A DNA stretch of 64,000 nt from Siniperca chuatsi. Taxonomy: Eukaryota; Chordata; Actinopteri; Centrarchiformes; Sinipercidae. Of the stretch, positions 20,776 through 30,642 are shown in pieces. A program made the translations under genes and the position numbers. Location of the stretch: assembly GCF_020085105.1 (NCBI RefSeq), contig NC_058048.1, forward strand, positions 1,136,096 to 1,200,095. The letters are read 5' to 3'. Position 1 is the first letter of the stretch; every line of letters starts with the position of its first letter. The notes under the pieces are model-generated. The model had not been told where the DNA came from. It saw only the letters and a program-made list of their open reading frames with translations, and did not search any database.

Positions 20776-23335
20776 TATTCTTCTTCTTCTTTTGGTTTTA
20801 TGGCTTCTTCTTCTTCTTTGTAATGTTTTATGGCGGTTGGCAATGAGTGTGGATCGGGAGGATACATTCACTAAATACTAAATAAAAGAAAATAAAATGA
20901 GAAAAATAAATTAAAACACAAAACATAGTTATATTCTCTCTATCAACTTTGTTCTCCTAAGATATTGAAACAACAATAGATAACACTTCTCTCTAGAACT
21001 TCTTTGTAAAAGATCACGTAAATCAAATCTCAACTTTATTTCTTTAAGGTTCAGTGTCAGTTCCCTTCTCTCAGCATCATATTTTGGACAGTAAAGCATG
21101 ACATGTTCTAAAGTTTCTTCTTCTCACAAAAAGCACATCTTCCTGTATTATGTTTTCCTATTTTAAATAATGTACTGTTTAATCCTGTATGACCAAAACG
21201 TTGTCACAGTCTGTCTTGTTCTCTCCAGTCACTCCCTTCACTCTGCACTCCCTCACCTGAGTATTAATTCCCAGCACCTGTCACCCATCGCACACCTGCA
21301 CGTAATCAGCCACTCCACTCACCTATATAACCCAGCTCCTCACTACAGTCAGTGTCCGGTCTCGTTAATGCCACAGGACAGAACGCTAGTTCCCCTGACT
21401 TTGTTAACGCTTTGGACTCTATCTACCTGTACGGATTATACCACATACCACCAGTACCCAGTATCTCTTCTCCGGCTCCTACGTGCTCCTGTCCTCCGAG
21501 TCATTCTCTTCGGCTCCAGTCTCCGTGTGTCTCCAGGCCTCCGTGAGTTCTTCTCTCCAGCTCCGGGTCCCTTGTGTCTCTCTTCAGCCGTGAGTGTTTC
21601 TCCAGTCTCCTAACCCGTGTGGATCTTCTCCTCTGTGCTCCGCCACCTCCATTCAAGAGACTGTATACTTCCCTCCATTCCCGATCTTCGCACCTGTGTT
21701 AAAATAAACTATACTATACCTGCCTTGTGTCTCCGGCCAGTTCTGTCCGTAACAAACGTAGCCTGGGTATTATTGTTTCCTCTCTCTGGGGTCTCCCGGT
21801 TTCTCTCATCATACATACTTTTCTTTTAATTTTGTATAACCACCTTCCTGTTCTCTCTTGATCCCACTGCTTTTGCCACCTTTCTTTCAACTTATGCTTA
21901 ATAGTGGTATTTTCCATTTTACTAAGGGGTACTGTAATGTCAATGGGATTTGTTTTTGTGGCTTCCTTTGCACACTTGTCAGCTATTTCATTTCCTTTTA
22001 TTTCTGTGCTTATATCCGTACAAATGTCATATTTTGTCCCATCATCTGAATTCAATAGTGTTTGCTGTATCTCCATTAAAACATCTGGTCTTCTGTCTGA
22101 GTGGCTGTGCTTCAAGCTGATAAATGACAAGCTGGAATCAGAGCATATTACTGCTCTCAAAGGTCTCACATCTTCAACCCATTGCAATGCTAACAAAATT
22201 GCCAACATCTCTCCAGTATACATCGATACTCACTGATTCATTTGCAAATTTTAATGTTTAAATCTGAAAGTATGAATGAAATACCAATTTTGTTAGCTGT
22301 GTTCTTTGAAGCATCTGTATAAATCTAACCGTAGCTGTAGTAGATATTTTCTATATATGTTTTTATTATCTGTGGATGTAAAATAAGCTCCTTATCTTTG
22401 TTCTTTTTGCCAAGTAATGTGAGATCTACAATAGGGTCAGGAAGTATACAAGGATGTATTACTGAGATTGGTAATGTTGGACTAATGTTTATTTCAGTTA
22501 TTTAATTTTTATTTCTAGTTCTTTTACTTTCTGCTCAATTGTCCATCCAAAACTTTTTGTTTCTCTCCTCTCCTTTTCCCAACAGGGTTTTAGTGCATCT
22601 TGCGTTGGATGATCTTCATTATGTCCTTTTAAATCAATCCAGTAATTTAAAGATACCTGTATTCTCCTTAATTCCAGTGGCATTTCTCCCATTTCCACTT
22701 GTAATGCTGATGTTGGGGTTGTTCTTATGGCACCTGAACATATTATCAAAGCCTGATATTGAATGTTTTCTAACTTTTTGAGAGATGTACTTGCTGCAGA
22801 TCCAAACACTACACACCCATAATCTAATACTGATCTTATTAATCCTATGTAGATTGTATAGATATTAAGTTATTGGTATCTTAATTTTTCTGTAATAGGT
22901 ACTTATTCTCAGCTACTATAGTTTCCCTTCCTCTTTGCCCCTCTTCACTAATATTATTAGAGCTGTGAATTTTCTTCCCTCTGCACCTTCCTGCGAACAT
23001 CCTGGTTACCGTCATCTGAACTATTCTCCTTTTCTTTTATTGCTCTGGCTGGCAGACACCCTTAAATCCTCATCTTGTCTCATATTTTCTTTACCTTGCC
23101 CTGTTCCTCTAACAACCATCATCAAAATTCATATCGTCATCTTCATCTTCTACCTGTGTTGCCATCCCAATCCAGTCACAAACCAGTTTATGCCTACTGC
23201 CAAGTCAAAATCCAGAAATCGTATTCAAAAGCCAAAAAATGATCAATGTATCTTCAAAAACCTTCACTCAGCTGTCTTCCAACCAGTCCTCCCAGCTGCA
23301 ATCTCAGTACTTGGCCGGGTCGACAACCTGATTTT
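20776..23335 (-). mobile_element. I/Nimb-type LINE copy 5: RT thumb and RNase H, split by a solo LTR
   Basis: The 3' end at 20776-20850 shows GCCATAAAA motifs and two GAA-rich blocks. 22809-22498 is the RT thumb (FGSAASTSLKKLENIQYQAL, LQVEMGEMPLELRRIQ). 22223-21714 is RNase H (YTGEMLAILLALQWVED, AVICSDSSLSFISLKHS, KGNEIADKCAKEA), interrupted by the LTR at 21202-21754. About 23330-22930 looks like decayed 5'/ORF1 leader. The RT palm and endonuclease are missing. Confidence 0.65.
21202..21754 (+). mobile_element. Solo LTR with 5-bp target duplication (AACGT)
   Basis: 553 bases beginning tgtcacagtctg and ending gtccgtaaca (TG...CA). It is flanked by aacgt at 21197-21201 and 21755-21759. Inside are a TATA-like tatataa (21324-21330) and AATAAA (21703-21708), the arrangement of U3-R-U5. 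Its ends resemble those of the LTRs at 35600 and 40103, suggesting a related gypsy lineage. It arose by recombination between LTRs of a full element (established mechanism). Confidence 0.88.
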
Positions 23336-23667
23336 ATGGCAAGTTGCAACCGTTACTTATAAGGTGCATACCGCCACCTACTGTACCGGAGTATGTAGTA
23401 TGAAATATTGTCCCTTGATTATCGTAGAAAAGGTTTCAGTCGTAGTCATCTGGACACTGTTTTCAGAATCAAGACGTTTCGGCTTCCATCCGGAAGTCAT
23501 TCTCAATTGTGAAAAATGGTCTGAGAACTCAGAAATTTAAGCTACTCTGTGTTACTTAAGCCCTGCCCTCAGGAAGAAGTCTTCCTGAGTATCTGCTGAT
23601 TACCCTGCCTAGTTTCACCTGAAACTGACCTAATTTTGTTTCCATGATGGCCCAGTAATCAGTAATC

Positions 23668-24307
23668 TGTCATGGTGGGCCACAGAGCCCCCCCGGTCTT
23701 TGTATGTTTCAGTGTACCTGTTTCTCCTCGTGTGTTCTGGCTGTCCCCTGTCTGTCATTATCTGTGTGGATGTGTGTCTGTGTTCTGGCTGGCTCCCCGA
23801 TCTCCCGGCTGCAGTTGATTACTGGCACACCTGTTCTCCATCATCATTGATTGCAGCAGTTTATCTACTGGGCTCATCCATGCTTCCAGCGCCAGATCGT
23901 CCTCCGTACATCCACTCTCGCTCTGCCGGTGACCATTGCCTCAGTCTCCTCTTCCGATCATCTGGACCTCAACTACCACGCCACTCTCGCCATCCAGCTG
24001 GTCTCTGCCTCCGGACACTGCCGGTCAAACACACCACACGCCTGGCTCCAGTGATCTTCCGCCTGGTCGGTTCTGCCTCCCCACTACGCTTGCCAGCACG
24101 GAGATAGCTCGCCTCGTCTCCGTCCAGAGTGCCGTCAGTCACGTCTCCAACTCTGCCCAGTCGGATCCGCGGGGAGGCCACGGGTGACGCCGGATTCAGC
24201 ATTTATCATTGTCTATAATTATCTGCTCAATAAAGACCGTCACGTTCATCCAGCTATCTCCTGTGAGTTCCTGCATTTGGGTCTTAGAAAATTGCCCACT
24301 TACGACA
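23668..24307 (+). repeat. 5' LTR (complete)
   Basis: TG...CA ends. AATAAA at 24229-24234 and a GC-rich central part. Bases 23885-24307 match 26113-26534 almost exactly. Confidence 0.85.
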
Positions 24308-24323
24308 GACCGATCTGGCCAAC

Positions 24324-25818
24324 ATGGACCCAGCGGAACTCAGAGTAGATGAACTACGGGAATTAGTGTTGGACTTGTCTAGCCTGTTGGAGATTTGGGG
24401 AACAGCCAGCAGCGAGCATGCCAGGCTGACTGTCAAAGCCGCCGCGCGTTATGTTGTCTCCCGCACGCCCTGGTTGTGGGATGCTCTTCCTGAGTGGGCC
24501 CAGGGCTTTGTGTCTGCCCCCGGTTCCCGGCTTGACTCCCGACCCGCCAGTCGTCAGCCTTCCCCGCTGTCTAGCTGCTCGTCTTCCCGGCTACCTAGCT
24601 GCTCGCCTGCCCCTGCCGGATCGCAGCAGCCACCGCTCCCCGCCGCCGCTGGATCGCAGCCGCACCCTGTCCCCGCCGCCGCTGGATCGCAGCAGTCGCC
24701 GCTGCGCCGCTCAGCAGCCCCCTGGACTCTCTGCCGGACCTCAGCAGCCCACTGGACTCTCCGCCGGACCTCAGCAGCCCCCTGGACCCCCTGCTGGATC
24801 GCAGTCGACTTCTTTCCCAGCTGAATTGCAGCAGTTCCCTGAACTCTCTGCTGGATCGCAGCCGACTCGTTTCCCGGCTGGATCGCCGCAGCTCCTAACT
24901 CCCTGTCCCGAGGCCCAGCCGCCAGCTCCAGATCCAGCTGCCTCACCACCCTGCCTTGATGTCCCGCCGTCCCCGGTTCCAGGTCCAGCCGCCTTGTCGC
25001 CAGCTCCCGGCCCTGCCGCCTCGCCACCCTCCCTTGACTTCCCGCCTGCTCCAGGTCCAGCCTCCTCGGCGCCCTGCCTTGATGTCCTGCCGTTGCCGGC
25101 TCCCTGCTCTGACGTCTCGTTGCCAGTTCCCGGCCCCGCTGTACCGCCATTGGTCCCTGAGCGGATGGGCAGGCCTTCAGAAAGGGCCAGTCCTCGCCAA
25201 CGGCCTCCAGAAGGATTCCAGCCTCCAGAATGTCTCCGCCTTCGCCGCCGGCCTCCCAAAGGGTTCAGCATCTGTCGCCGGTCTCAAGAAGGGCTCCGTG
25301 TTCGTCGCCGGCCCCCAGTGACTCTCCATGTTCGTCGCCGGTCTCCAGAAGGGCTCCGTGTTCATCGCCGGTCTCCAGAAAGGCTCCGTGTTCGTCGCCG
25401 GCCTCCAGTGACTCTCTGCCTTCGCCGCCGGCCTCCCAAAGGGTTCAGCGTCCGTCGTCGGTCTCCAGAAGGGCTCCGTGTTCGTCGCTGGCCTCCAGTG
25501 ACTCTCTGCCTTCGCCGCCGGCCTCCAGAATGGCTCTGCCTTCGCCGCCGGCCTCCAGAAGGGCTCTGCCTTCGCTATCGGCCTCCAGTGACTCTCAGTG
25601 TTAGATGGATTCCAGCCTCTAGAATGGCTCCGCCTTCGCCGCCGGCCTCCCAAAGGGTTCAGCGTCCGTCGCCGGTCTCCAGAAAGGCTCCGTGTTCGTC
25701 GCCGGCCTCCAGTGACTCTCCGTGTTCGTCGCCGGCCTCCAGAATGGCTCTGCCTTCGCCGCCGGCCTCCAGAAGGGCTCTGCCTTCGCTATCGGCCTCC
25801 AGTGACTCTCAGTGTTAG
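24324..25818 (+). pseudogene. Gag-like frame with proline-rich tandem repeats
   Basis: Starts MDPAELRVDELRELVLDL, a start context and composition common to fish LTR-element gag proteins, followed by ARYVVSRTPWLWDALPEWAQ (residues 35-60). The first frame ends at 24824. A second frame, open from 24451 to 25818, continues with SAGPQQP repeats and then about 25200-25818 with RRRPPEGL/RRRSPERL units. A frame change between 24500 and 24800 is required to join them. No zinc knuckle, protease or RT is seen. Confidence 0.55.
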
Positions 25819-25860
25819 CCGTTGGCCTCCTGTGACTCTCAGTGTTTGCCGCCGGTCTTC
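25190..25860. repeat. GC-rich coding minisatellite (about 30-bp units)
   Basis: About 20 imperfect units of the type cgccggcctccagaagggct. All three plus frames are long and open here, so frame alone does not reveal the true reading. The minus frames are also open (KAEPFWRPAAKAE). Confidence 0.85.
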
Positions 25861-25909
25861 TGTCTGGTCTTCGGATGGTGTCAGTCTCCATCACGGACCT
25901 CGGGAGATC

Positions 25910-26060
25910 AGCTCCGAGGTCCTGAGCTCCGCACCTGTCCAGCCCCCGGGCCGTCAGCCCGAGGTCCCGAGCTCCGCACCTGTTCAGCCCCCGGGCCGTC
26001 AGCCCGAGGTCCCCAGCTCCGCACCTGTCCAGCCCCCAGGCCGTCCGCCCAAGGTTCCCT
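25910..26060. repeat. Three 54-bp tandem units
   Basis: gagctccgcacctgt...cagcccccgggccgtcagcccgagg repeats three times just before the truncated 3' LTR. Confidence 0.8.
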
Positions 26061-26112
26061 GTTCGCCTCACGTCCAGCCCCCGGGCAGTCTGCCCGAGTC
26101 CTGGTCCTGGTT

Positions 26113-26534
26113 CCAGCGCCAGATCGTCCTCTGTACATCCACTCTCGCTCTGCCGGTGACCATTGCCTCAGTCTCCTCTTCCGATCATCTGGACCTCAAC
26201 TACCACGCCACTTTCGCCATCCAGCTGGTCTCTGCCTCCGGACACTGCCGGTCAAACACACCACACGCCTGGCTCCAGTGATCTTCCGCCTGGTCGGTTC
26301 TGCCTCCCCACTACGCTCGCCAGCACGGAGATAGCTCGCCTCGTCTCCGTCCAGAGTGCCGTCAGTCACGTCTCCGACTCTGCCCAGTCGAATCCACGGG
26401 GAGGCCAGGGGTGACGCCGGATTCAGCATTTATCATTGTCTATAATTATCTGCACAATAAAGACCGTCACGTTCATCCAGCTATCTCCTGTGAGTTCCTG
26501 CATTTGGGTCCTAGAAAATTGCCCACTTACGACA
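26113..26534 (+). repeat. 3' LTR lacking its first about 217 bases
   Basis: Matches the 5' LTR from ttccagcgccagatcgtcct to the CA end with few differences, including a one-base change in the AATAAA context (ctcaataaag versus cacaataaag). The outer U3 part is missing; the junction falls at shared ttccagcgcc. Confidence 0.85.
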
Positions 26535-26543
26535 TAATCAGGC

Positions 26544-28380
26544 CTATTGTTTTCTGGCTGCACCTCTCTCATCACTGTTAAGTACCTGATTAGCATATGA
26601 TTGGCTTGACCAAGGTGCTAATACACTGTGGTAAACGTTGGGCAGATTGAATCTCAGACCACCATTTCTGTTCAAAGAGGGGTTTTCTTTTTTCACAAAA
26701 ATTGCTTCTTTGACTCCTCTTTCAAACCAACTCTTCTCTCTACTTAGAATCTTCACCTCACTGTCTTCAAATGCGTGGTTTGTAGCTTTTAGATGCAACT
26801 GCACGGCGCTCTGCAATCCTGAGTTAGCGTGTCATCTGTGCTGATAAAGTCTTTTGTGAAGTGGCTGTTTAGTCTCACCTATGTACTGTTCTTTGCAGTT
26901 TTCCCCACTGCATTGAATTGAGTAAACTACATTGCTCTGTTTTTGTGTGGGCATCTTGTCCTTAGGATGAACGAGTTTCTGTCTTAAAGTGTTGCCTGGT
27001 TTAAAGAAAACAGGAACATCGTGCTGTCTAAAGATCCTTTGTAGTTTTTCAGACATTCCAGATACATAAGGGATGGAGACACCGTTCCTTCTTGGTTCTG
27101 TTTCCCTTTTGTCCTGTTTTTTGGCTCTTTTAACTTTGCTGAGAGCCCAAGTAGGATAACCACAGGCTGAGAGAGCATTCTGGACATGCCTTTCCTCTTT
27201 CTTCTTACCCTCTGAGCCGGTGGGCACTTCTTGGGCTCTATGTTGTAATGTCCAGATTAGACCCAGCTTGTGCTGTAATGGATGGTGTGAGTCAAAGAGC
27301 AAGTATTGATCCGTATGTGTTGGTTTCCTGTACACTTCTATCTGGAGCTTTCTGTCCTCTCCTCTGAGTGTAGAACAATCAAGAAAGGCCAGGCGGTTCT
27401 CTTTGGCATCCTCTCGTGTGAACTTGATGTTGGGGTCCACAGTATTGATATGTTCTGAGAACGCTTCCAAGTCTTGTTTCATGATCTTCACAAAGGTGTC
27501 ATCCACATAGCGGTACCAATGACTTGGTGGTGTGCCCGGGAATGAGGACAATGCCTTCTTTTCAAACTGTTCCATGTTCCATGGCCACGATGGGAGAGAC
27601 CAGAGAGCCCATGGCACAGCCGTGAATCTGTCTGTAGAAGTGTTCCCGGAATTGGAAGTAGGTTGTGTTAGGACAGATGTCTAATAGTTTGCAGATGTGT
27701 TCAGGTGTAAGTGTGGTCCTTTCCTGCAAGGTGGAGTCCTCCTGCAGTCTTCTCCTCACCGCTGTCACTGCTTCTGAGGTCGGAATGCAGGTGAACAAGG
27801 ACACAACATCATATGAAACCATTACGTCATCTGGGTCCAACTGGAGATGTTTCACATTGTCCACAAATTTCTGTGTGTTTTCCACATGATGTTCTGTGTT
27901 CCCCACCAACGGAGCCAAGACTGTAGTCAAATGTTTGGCTATGTTGTATGTGATGGAATCTGTGCTACACACGATGGGTCTGAGTGGAACATTCACTTTG
28001 TGAATTTTGGGAAGGCCATAGATGCAAGGAATGGCTTCCCCAGGGTATAGTCTGTAGTACAGAGGCCTGTCTATCACCTCCTCCTTCTCAATCTTCTGTA
28101 GACAGTCTATAACCTTCTTCTTTTAGCCATTAGTTGGATCTCTTTTAAGTTTTTGATATGTGGTTGTGTCTTCAAGAAGGTTGTTGACCTTGGTTTCATA
28201 ATCGGCTGTGTGCAGCGACCCTTGTCTGCTGGTAGAATGTTTATGCTCTGATCCTTCTGCAGTGCTGAGAGTGCCCTCCTCTCTTCGGATGTAATGTTAG
28301 AAGGAGGCGCCTTGGCACTCTTTAGCGTTGCTGTGACACGTAGCCTCAGGTCTGCAGCCTCTATGACTAGAATAGTAAAA
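26544..28380 (-). pseudogene. Penelope-like RT/GIY-YIG endonuclease, broken frame
   Basis: The N-terminal part (28380-28080, shifted) includes LSALQKDQSINILPADKG. 28077-27562 has IPCIYGLPKIHK, palm A VMVSYDVVSLFTCIP and palm B IHGCAMGSLVSPIVA. 27617-26832 has palm C WYRYVDDTFVKI (YVDD), then LAFLDCSTLRG, and the GIY-YIG nuclease VVYSIQCSGENC...EQYIGETKQPLHKRL. 26816-26544 is the C-terminal helix region (FERGVKEAIFVKKENPSLN). The RT copies the element RNA and the nuclease cuts the target. At about 26830 a TGA stands where an Arg codon is expected, consistent with a CGA to TGA change. Confidence 0.85.
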
Positions 28381-28429
28381 GAATTTAATTAGAAATGCAT
28401 TTGTTACCAGGCAACAGCCCACATAAGTC

Positions 28430-28840
28430 TACAGTATAACAATGTTACAAATCTTGTTTATTTTGCGGGGGCAGAAGGAACTACTTTAACATTTAAAAGC
28501 CGATTAGCTGAAATACTGGGGGAACCGTTTGAGATACCGCTGACCCATAATTTCAGGAAACACTATGCAGCGCCCCACCCTGCTGACATTCATGGCGGTA
28601 ATTACAATATTTTCGTGTACAGTAATAGTGGATTATCAGCTTAGTGGAGATTCTTATGTGCTGCTCCTCTGCTGTATAAATGTACGAGGTTCGTCGTATG
28701 CCCATCTGACTTATAACAATGCCACACTACATCACTCTCTAAAGCAGTTATTGACCACATAGAAATATCATTAAAAAACGATCAAAACCAGTATATGCCT
28801 TTTGCATACTATGCCTCATTTAAAAATAGCTGCCACAAAC
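28430..28840 (+). pseudogene. Polinton capsid-associated (penton-like) fragment
   Basis: Frames with a one-base shift near 28620 read LTFKSRLAEILGEPFEIPLT, then VDYQLSGDSYVLLLCCINV and finally IEISLKNDQNQYMPF. The order of a D-Y-Q/G-D block and an I-E-I...D...PF block is characteristic of the small capsid protein of Polintons and adintoviruses. Described as an old broken copy only. Confidence 0.55.
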
Positions 28841-29020
28841 ATCGTGGGGGATGTGGTGTCCAATATTGTGAGAAACGCTTTATAGGGAAAACAGGAGGGA
28901 AACGGACTGATGGTATACAGCTGAAGACTGTTAAAAAGACCCCTTGTAGGATGTGGGCATTACCATTGTGTGTTTTTATCAAAAGACATATTCTAAGTTA
29001 CGATTTGTAGGAAATAACCA

Positions 29021-29250
29021 TGGCGCTCATTCATAACCACTCTGAAGAATGTTTGAAGACTGAATTGGATCTGTTTACAGTGCCTTACACATTAGACATC
29101 CCTTGTTTTGGCTGTAACAGACACAGGTCCCCTGGAGTTTTATATTTCGGCTTCTGGGGAGGACATTGATGCAAATGTGGACTTTATAAACTACCCTTGC
29201 TGCACGCTTCTCACAGAGCAATATAATGCTGGGAGACAGACTTAAAACCC
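29021..29250 (+). pseudogene. Polinton capsid-region protein, N-terminal fragment
   Basis: Starts MALIHNHSEECLKTELDLF; the motif E-C-x-K-x-E-L-D-L-F-x-V-P is typical of the F54H12.2-like proteins encoded beside the Polinton capsid genes. A frameshift near 29095 leads to TDTGPLEFYISASGEDID. The remainder of the gene is missing. Confidence 0.6.
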
Positions 29251-29289
29251 CATCCTCAATACATATCCATACAGAGGGATAATTGAATG

Positions 29290-29783
29290 TTTGAAAAATG
29301 TGTCTGTTGCTCCAACTGTCAGGTTGGCACACAGCAGGACTCTACAACACGCTAACACTAAATATGCTAGACAGTGTCTTTGAAAACATTCTGGTAAATT
29401 ACCAGCTATATTGTGAACATACATCTGTCTGACTTGCCAGGCAAGCATTGGCTGGCTATTTATATTACAAAACACAAGCATGGATATATTTTTGACAGTT
29501 TTAGTAACCCACCTGTGACAATTTTCCATCAGAGATACAACAACTACCTTGTGAAAAACTGTGCAGATGTATATTATTCTAAAAGACAAGTGCAGGATAA
29601 TCATGGTACAACCTGTGGTCAACATTGTGTGTTTTTTCTATGTCATATACAAAAATGGATGTCTTATGCACAGGTGCTAAACATGCATGGAACTAATCTT
29701 GTTTGTAATGACGCTATGGTTTGTCCATCTGTCAACAAGATACTACCTGAATATAATTTCACATGTGTACAACATGGAATATA
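29290..29783 (+). pseudogene. Polinton adenain-type cysteine protease, partial
   Basis: The open frame 29413-29783 contains the catalytic His in LPGKHWLAIYI, the acidic position in YIFDSFSNPP and the catalytic Cys in GTTCGQHCVFFL, in the order and spacing of adenovirus-type (C5) proteases. These enzymes mature capsid proteins. The N-terminal part (about 29290-29410) is in a different frame, so the copy is not functional as it stands. Confidence 0.7.
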
Positions 29784-29949
29784 GATGTTTAACGATGTTA
29801 ATTGTTAATTGTGTTATTGCTACATTTAGCATTCATAAAAATACATTCAAACTTCATCTAATACATAAAAATAGTAAGAAAGAAATCAAAAATACATTTG
29901 TTGTGTTATTGCTATATTTAGCATTCATATAAATACAAAAATCTAGCCA

Positions 29950-30120
29950 TGCATTAGAGTCTAATCTAGGTGATTTAAACCGCTTTGATCCAGGTGTCCT
30001 CCATGTTTTCTTTTTTTTCTGTTGTCTGATTTGTCATGGGTTGTAAAACTCATTTCACTATTTGCGTCATCGCACCCTTTGTATTCTGAAATAGCCCAAG
30101 GAGTATTTGGGATAGTGGGA
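29950..30120. other. Polinton-internal stretch with a minus-strand open segment
   Basis: The minus strand reads FCPTIPNTPWAISEYKGCDD and continues for about 55 residues. I do not recognise it; its position between protease and polymerase suggests another Polinton gene remnant. Confidence 0.3.
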
Positions 30121-30124
30121 CAAA

Positions 30125-30158
30125 ATATATATATATATATATATAACAGGAGGGAAAC

Positions 30159-30222
<64 letters not shown>
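30125..30222. repeat. (TA)n(GT)n(TA)n microsatellite
   Basis: TA repeats at 30126-30145, GT repeats at 30160-30172, then TA repeats to 30222. Long frames across it (IYIYIY) are artefacts. Confidence 0.95.
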
Positions 30223-30223
<1 letters not shown>

Positions 30224-30229
30224 TGCTTT

Positions 30230-30540
30230 GGCCATCTGTTATGTTTCAGAAATGCATCTACACATTTCAGTGTATTAAAACAAAACTTGTTTCCCTCAAA
30301 GTCCAATGCACACACAAAATTTGCCTCATGTTTGCCTTCATGATACGTAGTCTCAAAATCGTGTGCATTCACAGTCGGGACATTTTACACTTTTGCCGGG
30401 GTGATTACTGCATGCTGTAAAACAGACGTTGCATTGCTTGCTACAATTATGGCATAGAGGGGTTTTATATGTCTTGTAGCAGTTGTGACAGGCATGTGGA
30501 GCACCAGAAAACCCCGGCTTGTTTTCTATGTCTTGTGTTC
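30230..30540 (-). pseudogene. Polinton family B DNA polymerase fragment (exonuclease start)
   Basis: The minus strand reads a cysteine-rich segment (HNCYKTYKTPLCHNCSKQCN, CPDCE), then after a frameshift HDFETTYHEGKHEANFVCAL (D-F-E is the Exo I motif of proofreading family B polymerases) and FNTLKCVDAFLKH. Zinc-binding cysteines before DFE are typical of protein-primed polymerases of Polintons. Palm motifs are not present. Confidence 0.6.
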
Positions 30541-30642
30541 ATTGTGTATGTATAACCAAACTAGGTAAAGTTTGCTGATTTATCCAATAAACCGAGTGTA
30601 TCACCAAACTGTAAATCACTGTGATTATCACTTGGATATCAC

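Larger units (their letters stand above)
23668..26534 (+). mobile_element. Non-autonomous LTR retrotransposon, 5-bp TSD (TAATC)
   Basis: Begins tgtcatggtg at 23668 and ends cttacgaca at 26534, flanked by taatc (23663-23667 and 26535-26539). A complete 640-base 5' LTR (23668-24307), an internal region of about 1.8 kb with one gag-like start and proline/arginine-rich repeats, and a 3' LTR that keeps only the last about 421 bases. No protease, RT or integrase is present, so it would need enzymes from a partner. It inserted into the 3' region of the Penelope-like element. Confidence 0.85.
23419..28385 (-). mobile_element. Penelope-like element (RT + GIY-YIG), split by an LTR element
   Basis: Minus-strand coding remnants run from about 28380 to 26544. 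The 3' untranslated end resumes beyond the LTR-element insertion (23668-26534) and finishes at 23419 with the sequence that recurs as palindromes at 862, 15346 and 62256. RT and a GIY-YIG nuclease in one frame define Penelope-like elements. Several frameshifts and a premature stop make it inactive. The upstream end meets the Polinton remnant at about 28385. Confidence 0.85.
28390..30560. mobile_element. Maverick/Polinton (adintovirus-like) remnant
   Basis: Plus-strand capsid-type fragments (28430-28840 and 29021-29250) and an adenain-type protease (29290-29783) are followed by a minus-strand fragment of a protein-primed family B DNA polymerase (30540-30230). This gene set marks Maverick/Polinton elements, large virus-like DNA transposons. 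All genes are broken; no terminal inverted repeats or integrase were found. AT/GT microsatellites separate the protease from the polymerase fragment. Confidence 0.75.

Noticed and set aside
23419..23510. Hammerhead ribozyme in the Penelope-type terminal sequence
   Set aside because: The sense strand has a short stem followed by CCGAAACGTC, reminiscent of a hammerhead 3' core, and Penelope-like elements are known to carry such ribozymes. The required CUGANGA box is not matched (GAGAAUGA here), and the second candidate (CAGAUGA) lacks a stem II. A covariance-model search on better-preserved copies would decide.
22935..23540. 201-codon plus-strand frame
   Set aside because: Covers the antisense of decayed Nimb leader sequence and then the Penelope 3' end; no protein family.
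25177..25653. Long minus-strand frames across the GC-rich repeat of the LTR element
   Set aside because: Repeat units of about 30 bases without stops open every frame; no domain is present.
30050..30420. Frames rich in IYIYIY
   Set aside because: Translation of the (TA)n microsatellite.
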